Positions 8,473 through 15,961 of a DNA stretch of 34,454 nt are shown here, piece after piece. The position numbers and the translations under genes are program-made. Source of the stretch: Amycolatopsis anabasis (GTDB lineage: Bacteria > Actinomycetota > Actinomycetes > Mycobacteriales > Pseudonocardiaceae); the NCBI RefSeq assembly GCF_009765355.1, contig NZ_VTHK01000080.1, positions 1-34,454 of the forward strand, read 5' to 3'. Numbering within the stretch: position 1 is the stretch's first letter; the number at the start of each line of letters is the position of its first letter. The notes beneath the pieces are model-generated. The model worked only from the letters and a program-made list of their open reading frames with translations. It ran no database searches and was not told the DNA's origin.

Positions 8473-9365
8473 TCGCAGCCGAACTGATCCTGGGCATCGA
8501 CTTCGGGGGCACCAAGGTGGCGATCGGCCTGGCCGACCGCACCGGGACGGTGCTGGTCCAGCGACGGCTGGACACCGACGCCGATGCCGGGGCCGGACAG
8601 GTGGTTTCCCGGGCCCTGGCCACGGCCACCGCGATGCTCGACGGGCATCGCGGTGGCCGGCTCCGCGCGGTCGGGGTGGTCAGCCCCGGCATCGTGCTGC
8701 CGGACCGGATCCTGCTGGCCCCGAACGTTCCCGGCTGGGAGAAGCTGCGCCTGCGGGAACTGGTGGCCGCCGAGTTCGGCGGCGTTCCGATCGAGGTCGG
8801 GACGGACGCCAAGGCCGCCGCGCTCGCGGAGTGGCGGTGGGGCGCGCTCGCCGGGGCCGATCCGGCGGTGTTCCTGTCGCTCGGCACCGGGATCGCGGCG
8901 GCGGTCCTGGTGGGCGGCCGGGTGCTGACCGGCGCGAACGGCGCCGCGGGCGAGATCGGCTACAACCTGCTCGGCCCGGGCGACACCGGCGGGTTCGCCA
9001 CCGGCTCGGCGCCGCTCGAGGAGGCGGTGGGCGGTCGCGGGCTCGGCCGCCGGGCGACCGAACTGCTCGGTCACCCGGTGAGCGCGGGGGAGTTGTTCGC
9101 CCTGGCGAAACGGAACGCCCGCGCGAAGGAACTGGTGACCGCGGCACTCGACGAACTGGCCGTGCACGTGGCGAACCTGGCGATCGCGGTGGATCCGCGG
9201 CGGATCGCGGTGGGCGGCGGACTGGTCCGCTCGGCGGACGTCCTGCTCCCCGCGCTCCGGGAACGCCTGGCCAGCGCGGTCCCGTTCCCACCGGAACTGG
9301 TCGCGTCCCAGTTCGACCAGGACGCCGCCCTCCGCGGCGCCATCGCCCTGGCGCTCGCCGCGTAA
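8469..9365 (+). CDS. ROK family sugar kinase
   Basis: A 298-residue kinase. The N-terminal phosphate-binding segment is ILGIDFGGTKVAIGLAD, and the ROK signature region is SLGTGIAAAVLVGGRVLTGANGAAGEIGY. It has no DNA-binding domain, so it is an enzyme rather than a regulator. The cysteine-rich zinc motif typical of ROK kinases is missing after GAAGEIGYN, as in the repressor nearby. The GTG start overlaps the GH2 stop (GTGA), so the three genes are translationally coupled. Its likely job is to phosphorylate the imported monosaccharide (glucosamine, N-acetylglucosamine or glucose), inferred from context. A strong hairpin follows the gene. Confidence 0.88.
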   Translation: MIAAELILGIDFGGTKVAIGLADRTGTVLVQRRLDTDADAGAGQVVSRALATATAMLDGHRGGRLRAVGVVSPGIVLPDRILLAPNVPGWEKLRLRELVAAEFGGVPIEVGTDAKAAALAEWRWGALAGADPAVFLSLGTGIAAAVLVGGRVLTGANGAAGEIGYNLLGPGDTGGFATGSAPLEEAVGGRGLGRRATELLGHPVSAGELFALAKRNARAKELVTAALDELAVHVANLAIAVDPRRIAVGGGLVRSADVLLPALRERLASAVPFPPELVASQFDQDAALRGAIALALAA

Positions 9366-9367
9366 CC

Positions 9368-9398
9368 GGGGGCGTGGGCGGCAGCCGCTCACGCCCCC
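9368..9398. terminator. Strong hairpin terminator, probably bidirectional
   Basis: GGGGGCGTG followed by GCGGC pairs with GCCGC and CACGCCCCC, giving a stem of about 14 bp with one G.T pair and a loop of three bases. It begins 2 bases after the kinase stop and contains the stop of the convergent gene, so it can end transcription from both sides. There is no U tract, as is common in actinobacteria. Confidence 0.65.
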
Positions 9399-10165
9399 GA
9401 AAGCTCGTCCGCTTCCGGCGGGTGCACGTATTCCACGTAGAGCGGGGTGGCCACGACCAGGCGCGCCGGGTCGGTGCCCGGTTGCCGGAGCAATGTCGTG
9501 CTCGCGGTGACCCTGGCGTAGCCCGCCATCCACGCGGCGGTTACCGGGGAGAACCGTTCATCGAGCAGATCGACGGTCAACCGCAGGGCGGACTGGATGT
9601 CGCCTTTCGAAAACCCCTGCGGTCCCTCGGCCCATACCGCTCGGATCGCGTCCCGGGGATCGGTATGGAAGGTGAGGCCGTACCGCCCGCCCGCCACGTA
9701 GTACCAGAAGTATTCGTAGGAGGGCGAGTTAAGCCCCTCAGCGAACTTGTCGAGTTCGGAATCCACCGCGACCCGGCGATCCCGCCCGATCAGCAGGTGT
9801 TCGGGCGAACCGTGCAGCAGCAACCGGACGTCTTGTTGCCCGCTGTCCAGAAACAACACCGCGGAGTGGAAGTATTTCCTTCCCATCGCCGAATAGTTGA
9901 GCGGCGCCTCGAACTGCACCCACTGGCCGGGCCGGACGGTTTCGTCGGCGTACCAGCGCGCCGCGCGGGTGGATTCCTCGATTTGGGCGATGACCTCGTC
10001 CAGTTCGGGCCGTTCCGCGTCCTCGGCGGCACGGGTCAGTTTGAGCTGGCCGAGGAACGGAATCTTCAGTTCGCCTTCGACCCCGGTCCGCTGCCACCAG
10101 CGCCGCCGCCGGTCACCGAGGAACTGCCGGAGCTTGCGATCGGACAGGTAGACCAGTTCGCGCAT
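9389..10165 (-). CDS. Uncharacterised actinobacterial protein (DUF7019-like, tentative)
   Basis: A 258-residue protein beginning MRELVYLSDRKL. No signal peptide or membrane segment is visible and the sequence looks globular and soluble. The N-terminal pattern RELVYLSDRKL and the later block GQWVQFEAPLNYSAMG followed by AVLFLD resemble uncharacterised actinobacterial proteins of the DUF7019 type; this match is from memory and tentative. The reading frame extends to 10354, but the stretch before 10165 overlaps the divergent gene and has no protein-like character, so ATG 10165 was chosen. It is convergent with the ROK kinase and divergent from the Rv1733c-family gene. No function can be given. 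Confidence 0.65.
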   Translation of the reverse strand: MRELVYLSDRKLRQFLGDRRRRWWQRTGVEGELKIPFLGQLKLTRAAEDAERPELDEVIAQIEESTRAARWYADETVRPGQWVQFEAPLNYSAMGRKYFHSAVLFLDSGQQDVRLLLHGSPEHLLIGRDRRVAVDSELDKFAEGLNSPSYEYFWYYVAGGRYGLTFHTDPRDAIRAVWAEGPQGFSKGDIQSALRLTVDLLDERFSPVTAAWMAGYARVTASTTLLRQPGTDPARLVVATPLYVEYVHPPEADELSGA

Positions 10166-10244
10166 GGTCCGATCCTGGCAGAGGAGGAACCGGGGCTGGA
10201 CGGAAACGAATTCAGCGCGCACAGTATTTCCGGAGGCGGTCGCG

Positions 10245-10841
10245 ATGAGCGAGATGACCACGCACTGGGGCAGGTGGTGGCGTCGCGTGTTCCCGGGGCG
10301 CAATCCGATGGTCCGGCCCTGGGACCGCATCGAGGCCGCGCTGCTCGTGTGCACCGCGCTCGGCGCGGTCCTGGCGTTCCCGATCGCGGCCTCGCTCGGC
10401 TCGGACGCCTATGCCCGCCAGGTGGCGATCGCGAACGAGCAGCGCGCGACCCGGCACCCGGCCACCGCCGTCCTGCTGGCCGACGCTCCGGTCGTGTCCA
10501 CCCGGTTGGACGGCACCCCGGCGCACGGCGACGCGCTGGTCCCGGCGCGCTGGCCGGTGGGCGGGGAGCAGCGGGAAGGCATGATCGTCGTCGAGCGCGG
10601 CGCGGTCGCGGGCGCGCAGGTGCCGATCTGGCTGAACGATCGGGGCGATCCGGTGGAAGCGCCGCTGAACACCACCGACGCGTCGGCCTTCGGGGTCGGG
10701 CTCGCGGTCGCGGTCTGGCTCGGCACGGTGACCACATTGGTCGCGCTGTACTGGCTCGGCGTGGCGATCCTCGACAAGATCCGCGACGGGGCGTGGGAAC
10801 GCGAGTGGCGACGGGTCGGCTCGGAATGGACGAGCCACTAG
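10245..10841 (+). CDS. Rv1733c family membrane protein
   Basis: A 198-residue membrane protein with the layout of the Rv1733c family. A tryptophan- and arginine-rich N-terminus (HWGRWWRRVFPGRNPMVRPWDRIE) leads into TM1 (about residues 33-50). An extracytoplasmic domain follows with RHPATAVLLAD and VPIWLNDRGDPVEAPL, then TM2 near 150-175 and a short basic tail. GGAGG at 10232-10236 sets the ATG start. In Mycobacterium tuberculosis the namesake is a dormancy (DosR) antigen of unknown function. I do not see a DosR box directly upstream here. The stop overlaps that of the convergent LysR gene by 4 bases. Confidence 0.82.
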   Translation: MSEMTTHWGRWWRRVFPGRNPMVRPWDRIEAALLVCTALGAVLAFPIAASLGSDAYARQVAIANEQRATRHPATAVLLADAPVVSTRLDGTPAHGDALVPARWPVGGEQREGMIVVERGAVAGAQVPIWLNDRGDPVEAPLNTTDASAFGVGLAVAVWLGTVTTLVALYWLGVAILDKIRDGAWEREWRRVGSEWTSH

Positions 10842-11752
10842 CCGTCGAGCCGCAGCCGCCTGCGGATGTGGGCCGGGACCACACCGGCGCAGTCGGCCAG
10901 GCAGTCGATGAAGGCGCCGGTGAGCGGGTCCGGGCCGCCGCGGGTGTAGGCGGTGAGCACGCGGCGCACCGGCGGATCCGGGCGCAGGACGGTGCCGTCG
11001 AAGCGGGCCGGGATGACGTTCGCGGGCACCAGCGCGGGCCCGAGCCCGGCGGCGGCGAGCGCCGGCGCGGCCGCGGTCTGCTCGGTGCGCACCGCCGCGC
11101 CGGGCTGGAATCCGGCCGCCGCGCAGGCCTGATCGACGATCTCGGCGAGGCCGTTCCCGGGTGCGTAGTGCACCCAGCTCCGGTCGGCGAGCGTGGCCAG
11201 CTCCACCCGGGTGGTGTCCCCGGCCGGTTCGTCCGCGGGCAGCACCACGACGAACTCCTCCTCGCCGAGTGTCCGGATTGGACCATCCCAGTCCGCCGGT
11301 TCCGGCCCCACGGCGAGATCCGCTTCGCCCGCGACCATCGCGGCCCGCAGTTCGGCGGCGTGCCGGTGCTCGAAGAGTCTGATGTGGACACCGCAGTGCG
11401 CGCGGCGCCAGGCGCGCAGGGCGGCGGGGAGCACGCCGAGGCTGATCGAGTAGACCGTGGCCAGCCGCAGCTCACCCGACTCGAGACCGGACACCGCACG
11501 TGCCGCGCCGCGGGCCCGGTCCGCGTCGGCCAGCGCGGCGCGGGCGTGCGGGAGCACCGCGCGGCCCATCGGGGTGAGCCGGACCGCGCGGGGCAGCCGC
11601 TCCAGCAACGGCCCGCCGACCACGCGTTCCAGCGCGCGCACCTGATGCGACAGCGCGGGCTGGGTGACGTGCAGCAGTTCGGCGGCACGCGTGAACGAAC
11701 CCGCGTCCACGATCGTCACCAGGTACTCGAGCTGCCGCAGGCTGAGTGTCAT
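10838..11752 (-). CDS. LysR family transcriptional regulator
   Basis: A 304-residue LysR-type regulator. The N-terminal winged helix-turn-helix is LRQLEYLVTIVDAGSFTRAAELLHVTQPALSHQVRALE, followed by a linker helix and a periplasmic-binding-protein-like effector domain (GELRLATVYSISLGVLPAAL, GEADLAVGPEP). Its ATG overlaps the stop of the upstream TetR gene (ATGA), so both are made from one transcript and are translationally coupled. LysR proteins usually act as inducer-dependent activators. A tight TetR-LysR pair divergent from a monooxygenase suggests two inputs to one detoxification or catabolic locus, which is inference. Confidence 0.9.
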   Translation of the reverse strand: MTLSLRQLEYLVTIVDAGSFTRAAELLHVTQPALSHQVRALERVVGGPLLERLPRAVRLTPMGRAVLPHARAALADADRARGAARAVSGLESGELRLATVYSISLGVLPAALRAWRRAHCGVHIRLFEHRHAAELRAAMVAGEADLAVGPEPADWDGPIRTLGEEEFVVVLPADEPAGDTTRVELATLADRSWVHYAPGNGLAEIVDQACAAAGFQPGAAVRTEQTAAAPALAAAGLGPALVPANVIPARFDGTVLRPDPPVRRVLTAYTRGGPDPLTGAFIDCLADCAGVVPAHIRRRLRLDG

Positions 11753-12384
11753 CGCGGGTCGCCCAGATAAGCCCGGAGCCCGGTGAGCACGATGTCCAGG
11801 CTCTCCGCGAACTGGTGATCGATGTCGTCGGTGAACATTCCCGATATCGCCGCGTAGTAATCTTGGTCCGCCTGCGCACGATGGCGTTCGAGCACCTCGT
11901 CGTAGCGCTTGTCGCGATCGCCCGGTACCGGGTACACGGCCTGCTCTTCGATCGTGAAGCCGATGACGAACGTGTACAGCGTGAACAGCGCGCGGCCCGC
12001 GCGCCGGGGCTCGACACCGCTCTTGATCAGCAGCAGGAGCGCCGTCTCGTTCGGCGGTTTCTCGTCGGTGAAGAAGGTGCCGGAGAAGACCTTCGCGCCG
12101 TCCCGGTACCGCAGCAGCATCCGGCGCATCGCGAAGGCCTGCCCCTTCAGATAGGACTCCCAGTCCTGGCCTTCGCCGGGGTCGGCCAGGCCTGGCTGCG
12201 CGTCCCGGTACATCTGGGTCGCCATCTCGTCGAGCAGCTGCTCCTTGTTCTTGAAATGCCAGTACAGCGCGGGCGCCTTGACGCCGAGCTCGTCGGCGAT
12301 GAGCCGCAGCGTCAGCCCGTTCAGCCCGACGTCGTTGAGCAGCCGGAGCCCGGCGCGCGCGATGTCCTGTCTGCTCAGTGCCAT
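11749..12384 (-). CDS. TetR family repressor (TetR_C_1 class)
   Basis: A 211-residue repressor close in layout to classical TetR. The helix-turn-helix is GLTLRLIADELGVKAPALYWHFKNKEQLL and the C-terminal domain is of the tetracycline-repressor type (FTLYTFVIGFTIEEQAVYP). It is divergent from an FAD monooxygenase, with 68 bases between the start codons. Those bases contain two CTTAAC-type palindromes, which are its likely operators. It is coupled to the downstream LysR gene through ATGA. By analogy with TetR/Tet(X)- and Rox-like systems the ligand may be an aromatic compound or antibiotic that the monooxygenase attacks; this is inference. Confidence 0.9.
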   Translation of the reverse strand: MALSRQDIARAGLRLLNDVGLNGLTLRLIADELGVKAPALYWHFKNKEQLLDEMATQMYRDAQPGLADPGEGQDWESYLKGQAFAMRRMLLRYRDGAKVFSGTFFTDEKPPNETALLLLIKSGVEPRRAGRALFTLYTFVIGFTIEEQAVYPVPGDRDKRYDEVLERHRAQADQDYYAAISGMFTDDIDHQFAESLDIVLTGLRAYLGDPR

Positions 12385-12391
12385 GTTGACA

Positions 12392-12408
12392 CCTTAACGT
12401 TGTTAAGG
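12392..12408. promoter_or_regulatory. TetR operator 1 (perfect palindrome)
   Basis: CCTTAAC-GTT-GTTAAGG, a perfect 7-bp inverted repeat with a 3-base centre. It directly follows a consensus -35 hexamer, TTGACA (12386-12391), for the monooxygenase direction, so a bound repressor would fill the -35/-10 spacer. It also lies 8 bases upstream of the TetR start codon. Confidence 0.75.
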
Positions 12409-12429
12409 GCATCCTGGGGCGGCGGGTAA

Positions 12430-12444
12430 TTTAACAACGTTAAG
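12430..12444. promoter_or_regulatory. TetR operator 2 (palindrome)
   Basis: TTAAC-AAC-GTTAA is a second copy of the same palindrome in the opposite orientation. It is centred 37 bp from operator 1 and overlaps the AAGGGG ribosome binding site of the monooxygenase. Two sites would let one repressor control both divergent genes. Confidence 0.72.
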
Positions 12445-12452
12445 GGGTGACG

Positions 12453-13976
12453 ATGGTGGAGATCGAGACCGGTGTGCTCGTGGCGGGTGCCGGGCCCACC
12501 GGCCTGATGCTGGCCAACGAGCTGGCGCTGGCCGGGGTCGAGGTGGTCGTGCTGGAGAAGCTGCCCGCGCGCAGCGGTCAGTCGAAGGCCCTCAACCTGC
12601 AACCGCGCACCGCGGAGGTGTTCGACCTGCGGGGACTGATGGACGACGCGCTGAGCCAGGCGATCGCCACGATCGGCGGCGGGCACTTCGGCGGGCACCC
12701 GCTGAGCTACGCGGACTGCGTGACGCGGCATCCCTATCAGGTGGGCATTCCGCAGGCGCGGGTCGAGCAGGTGCTCGAGGCGCGCCTCGCCGAGTACGGG
12801 GTGGCGGTGCGGTGGGGGCACGAACTCGTGGACTTCGCCCAGGACGACTCCGGAGTCACCGCGCTCGTGCGGACCCCGGAAGGTGAGCTGCGGATCCGGG
12901 CGGCTTGTCTGGCCGGCTGCGACGGCGGGCGCAGCGCGGTGCGCAAGCGGCTCGGCGTCGGCTTCCCGGGCCACGACGCCTCCCGGGTGGCCCTGGTGGC
13001 CGACGTGGTCATCGAGAACGCCCCGGCCACCGTGCCGAAGCACTGGCGGTCGATGCGCGACGTGCTGAAGGCGGGTTCGGGGAACGACGGGTTCACCGAG
13101 GTGTTCGGCGGTCTGATCCCGCTCGGGGAGCCGGGGGTTTTCCGGCTGGCCTACGGCAACCTGAACGGCGGCGCCGAAGGCCGGGACGACCCGGTGACCG
13201 CCGAGGAGGTGGCGTCGGCGGTCCGGCGCTGCTATGGCGAGGATGCCGTGGTGTCCGAGGTGCGCTGGGCCTCCCGGTTCACCAACGCGACCCGCCAGGT
13301 CGACCGCTACCGGGTGGGCCGGGTGCTGCTCGCGGGCGACGCGGCGCACATCCACTTCCCGGCGGGCGGCCAGGGCCTGAACCTCGGGGTCCAGGACGCG
13401 ATGAACCTCGGCTGGAAGCTCGCCGCCGAGATGCGCGGCTGGGCGCCGGACGGCCTGCTCGACACTTACCACGCCGAGCGGCACGCGGTGGGCGCCGACG
13501 TGCTGGAGAACACCCTGGCGCAAATGCTGCCGCCGCAAGCCTCCCCGGAAACCCGCGCCATGCACCGGCTCATCCGGACACTCGCGGACCTGCCGCAGGG
13601 GCAGCGGTTTCTGGTCGGAATGGTGTCCGGTTTGGACATTCGATACCCGATCGACGCGCCGCCGCACCCGATGCTGGGCGCCCGGTGGATCGATGTGGAA
13701 CTCGAGGTGGACGGGGACCGCCGCTGGAGCAGTGAACTGCTGCGCACCGGCCGGGGCGTGCTGTTCTCGGTGGATTCGCGCCACCTGGTGACCGCGAAGC
13801 CGTGGGCGGATCGGGTGGACGCGATCTCGGTGCCCGAACTGCCCGGGGTGGACGCCGATGCCGTGCTGATCCGCCCGGATGGATACGTCGCGTGGGCCGG
13901 GGACGGCGAGGGGCTGGAAGCGTCCCTGCGGACCTGGTTCGGCGGTATGAACAACGTTGATGGGTTCGGTGAGTAA
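12453..13976 (+). CDS. FAD-dependent aromatic monooxygenase (PheA/TfdB, Rox-like)
   Basis: A 507-residue group A flavoprotein hydroxylase. The N-terminal FAD Rossmann motif is VLVAGAGPTGLMLANELA (residues 8-25). A DG-type motif is present (AGCDGGRSAVRKRLG), and the second FAD motif GRVLLAGDAAHIHFPAGG carries Asp296. The C-terminus holds a short thioredoxin-like remnant ending near IRPDGYVAWAG. These enzymes use NAD(P)H and O2 to hydroxylate phenols, polyketides or antibiotics such as rifamycin. The ATG at 12453 has AAGGGG five bases upstream; a GTG at 12447 is in frame. Control by the divergent TetR through two palindromes suggests substrate-induced expression. The substrate is unknown. Confidence 0.9.
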   Translation: MVEIETGVLVAGAGPTGLMLANELALAGVEVVVLEKLPARSGQSKALNLQPRTAEVFDLRGLMDDALSQAIATIGGGHFGGHPLSYADCVTRHPYQVGIPQARVEQVLEARLAEYGVAVRWGHELVDFAQDDSGVTALVRTPEGELRIRAACLAGCDGGRSAVRKRLGVGFPGHDASRVALVADVVIENAPATVPKHWRSMRDVLKAGSGNDGFTEVFGGLIPLGEPGVFRLAYGNLNGGAEGRDDPVTAEEVASAVRRCYGEDAVVSEVRWASRFTNATRQVDRYRVGRVLLAGDAAHIHFPAGGQGLNLGVQDAMNLGWKLAAEMRGWAPDGLLDTYHAERHAVGADVLENTLAQMLPPQASPETRAMHRLIRTLADLPQGQRFLVGMVSGLDIRYPIDAPPHPMLGARWIDVELEVDGDRRWSSELLRTGRGVLFSVDSRHLVTAKPWADRVDAISVPELPGVDADAVLIRPDGYVAWAGDGEGLEASLRTWFGGMNNVDGFGE

Positions 13977-14020
13977 CAAGACTTGGACTCATCGGCAGGT
14001 GCCGGGGCAAGATCGGCGCC

Positions 14021-15079
14021 ATGAGCGCAGAGCACAAGGTCGCCCTGGTCGTCGGGGCGAACGGGGTCATCGGCCGCAACCTCGTCGAGCACCTCGCCGA
14101 ACTCGGTGACTGGACGGTCGTCGGCCTGTCCCGCCGGGGCGGCGCGGACCGCGAGCGGGTCACCCACCTCCAGGTCGACCTCCTCGACCCGGAGGACTGC
14201 CGGGAGAAGCTCGGCGGCCTCACGCACGTGACGCATGTCTTCTACGCGGCATACCAGGATCGCCCGACCTGGGCCGAACTGGTGCCGCCGAACCTCGCCA
14301 TGCTGGTCAACGTCGTCGAGGCCGTCGAGCCGGTCGCGTCCGGGTTGCGGCACATCAGCCTGATGCAGGGCTACAAGGTCTACGGCGCGCACCTGGGCCC
14401 GTTCAAAACCCCCGCCCGGGAGACCGACGCCGGGCACATGCCGCCCGAGTTCATGGTCGACCAGCAGGAGTTCCTGGAACGGCGTCAGCGGGGCAAGGCC
14501 TGGACCTGGTCGGCGATCCGGCCGTCCGTGGTGGGTGGGACCGCGCTGGGCAACCCGCTCAACCTCGTGGTGGCGATCGCGGTGTACGCGTCGATCTCCC
14601 GGGAACTCGGGCTGCCGTTGCGCTTTCCCGGAAAACCGGGCGCGTACGACAAACTGCTGGAGATGACCGACGCCGGGTTGCTCGCCAAGGCGACCGTCTG
14701 GGCGGCGACCGACGAGCGGTGCGCCAACCAGGCGTTCAACATCAACAATGGCGACCTGTTCCGGTGGAACGAGATGTGGCCGAAGATCGCCGATTACTTC
14801 GAACTCCCGGTCGCCCCGCCGCTGCCGATGTCCCTGGATGTCGTGATGGCGGACAAGGAATCGTTGTGGAACGCGATGGTCGAGAAATACGACCTGACGC
14901 CGACGAAGTACGCGGATGTGTCCTCGTGGACATTCGGTGACTTTGTGTTCTCGTGGGATTACGACATGTTCGCGGATGGGGCCAAGGCGCGGCGTTTCGG
15001 TTTCCACGAATACGTTGAGACCGAAACGATGTTTCGTGCACTCTTCGACGACCTGCGGCGACGCAAGATCATTCCCTGA
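14021..15079 (+). CDS. SDR family oxidoreductase, PRISE (progesterone 5-beta-reductase-like)
   Basis: A 352-residue atypical short-chain reductase. The NADP site is ALVVGANGVIGRNLVEHLAE near the N-terminus. The PRISE motif LMQGYKVYGAHLGPF supplies the catalytic-type Lys119, and WTWSAIRPSVVGG and NINNGDLFRWNEMWPKIADYF are family blocks. PRISE enzymes reduce enones such as progesterone or 8-oxogeranial. The segment corresponding to the plant FYYDxED motif with the active tyrosine reads FMVDQQEFL, so that tyrosine is missing. It lies 44 bases downstream of the monooxygenase. A CAAGAT hexamer 8 bases before the ATG could indicate a leaderless transcript, but this is weak. Confidence 0.88.
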   Translation: MSAEHKVALVVGANGVIGRNLVEHLAELGDWTVVGLSRRGGADRERVTHLQVDLLDPEDCREKLGGLTHVTHVFYAAYQDRPTWAELVPPNLAMLVNVVEAVEPVASGLRHISLMQGYKVYGAHLGPFKTPARETDAGHMPPEFMVDQQEFLERRQRGKAWTWSAIRPSVVGGTALGNPLNLVVAIAVYASISRELGLPLRFPGKPGAYDKLLEMTDAGLLAKATVWAATDERCANQAFNINNGDLFRWNEMWPKIADYFELPVAPPLPMSLDVVMADKESLWNAMVEKYDLTPTKYADVSSWTFGDFVFSWDYDMFADGAKARRFGFHEYVETETMFRALFDDLRRRKIIP

Positions 15080-15115
15080 GGTTCAACTCGGACGAAAACT
15101 GTCGGAATTCAGTAC

Positions 15116-15130
15116 GGGACTTTCGGCCCT
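15116..15130 (+). promoter_or_regulatory. DosR-type box 1
   Basis: GGGACTTTCGGCCCT. It matches the mycobacterial DosR/DevR binding pattern (GGGACTT followed by G-CCC half-site). It lies 74 bases upstream of the CBS-BON gene start. The same motif recurs three more times in the window, always before stress-type genes. Confidence 0.8.
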
Positions 15131-15203
15131 GCCCCGGGAAATGGAATTGGTGCACGCTGTTCGCCTGGAACCGCTGTTCCGAGCCCAGCCTGGAGAGTTC
15201 ACC

Positions 15204-15851
15204 ATGCACACCATCGTTGTCGACGACGTCATGACCCAGCCGGTTGTCAGTGTCATTCCCTCCGTGCCGTTCAAGGAGATCGTGTCGCTGCTGGCGGACA
15301 ACAGACTCGGTGCGGTGCCCGTGGTGGACGGCGCCTACCGGCCGATCGGCATGGTGTCCGAGGCCAACCTGCTCATCAACGGGCGGGCCCAGCGCAATTC
15401 GGTGCGGTTGTCGAGTTTCCGGTGGCGGGTCGACCTGCCGACCGCGGGCACGCTCATGTCGAAGGTCATCTACACCATCGCTCGCGGGGAAACGGCCGCG
15501 GCGGCCGGACGGCGGCTGGTCGAAGGCGGATACCGGCGGTTGTTCGTCGTCGACGGGTCGGGGCGGCTGGTCGGCGTGCTGGCCCGCCGCGATCTGCTCC
15601 GGCTGTATCTGCGGCGGGACGGTGAGATCAGCCGGGACATCCGCGAGCACGTCCTGCGGGACGCGCTTCCGCTGAAACCGGACGCGGTCACCGTGCGGGT
15701 GCAGCAGGGCGTGGTCAAGCTGAGCGGAACCGTCGACCGGCGCAGCGACGCCGACCGCGTCACCCGGCTCACCGAGGCGGTGCCCGGTGTGGTCGCGGTG
15801 CGCAACCAGTTGCGGTGCGTCTTCGAGGACGTGCTCGCGCAGTGGACCTAG
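15204..15851 (+). CDS. CBS-domain pair plus BON domain protein
   Basis: A 215-residue protein with two CBS motifs, at about residues 6-60 (VDDVMTQPVVSVIPSVPFKE to PVVDGAYRPIGMVSE) and 80-140 (LMSKVIYTIARGETAAAAGR to LFVVDGSGRLVGVLARRDLL). A C-terminal BON domain follows (VRVQQGVVKLSGTVDRRSDAD). CBS pairs bind adenine nucleotides and act as energy sensors; BON domains bind membranes or lipids. The ATG at 15204 has GGAGAG six bases upstream; a longer frame upstream overlaps the PRISE gene and was not used. A DosR box lies upstream. CBS proteins such as Rv2626c belong to the M. tuberculosis dormancy regulon, which fits. Confidence 0.9.
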   Translation: MHTIVVDDVMTQPVVSVIPSVPFKEIVSLLADNRLGAVPVVDGAYRPIGMVSEANLLINGRAQRNSVRLSSFRWRVDLPTAGTLMSKVIYTIARGETAAAAGRRLVEGGYRRLFVVDGSGRLVGVLARRDLLRLYLRRDGEISRDIREHVLRDALPLKPDAVTVRVQQGVVKLSGTVDRRSDADRVTRLTEAVPGVVAVRNQLRCVFEDVLAQWT

Positions 15852-15886
15852 ACAGGTGAATCCTCACCCGGACAGATCGATTCCGT

Positions 15887-15900
15887 GGGACTTTGGTCCC
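15887..15900 (+). promoter_or_regulatory. DosR-type box 2
   Basis: GGGACTTTGGTCCC, the most symmetric copy (GGGAC with GTCCC). It is 62 bases upstream of the ATG of the ribosome-hibernation-like gene and shares the GGGACTTT core with boxes 1, 3 and 4. Confidence 0.8.
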
Positions 15901-15961
15901 TACGCCGTGCGCCCTCCCACCGGCCAGAATCGGGGGTGAACGAGACCGACCGGAGGGCCCA

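Noticed and set aside
10166..10354. N-terminal extension of the uncharacterised minus-strand protein
   Set aside because: It overlaps the Rv1733c-family gene and has no protein-like character.
8831..11770. 979-residue plus-strand frame
   Set aside because: It runs across several recognised genes in the wrong frame and shows no domain.
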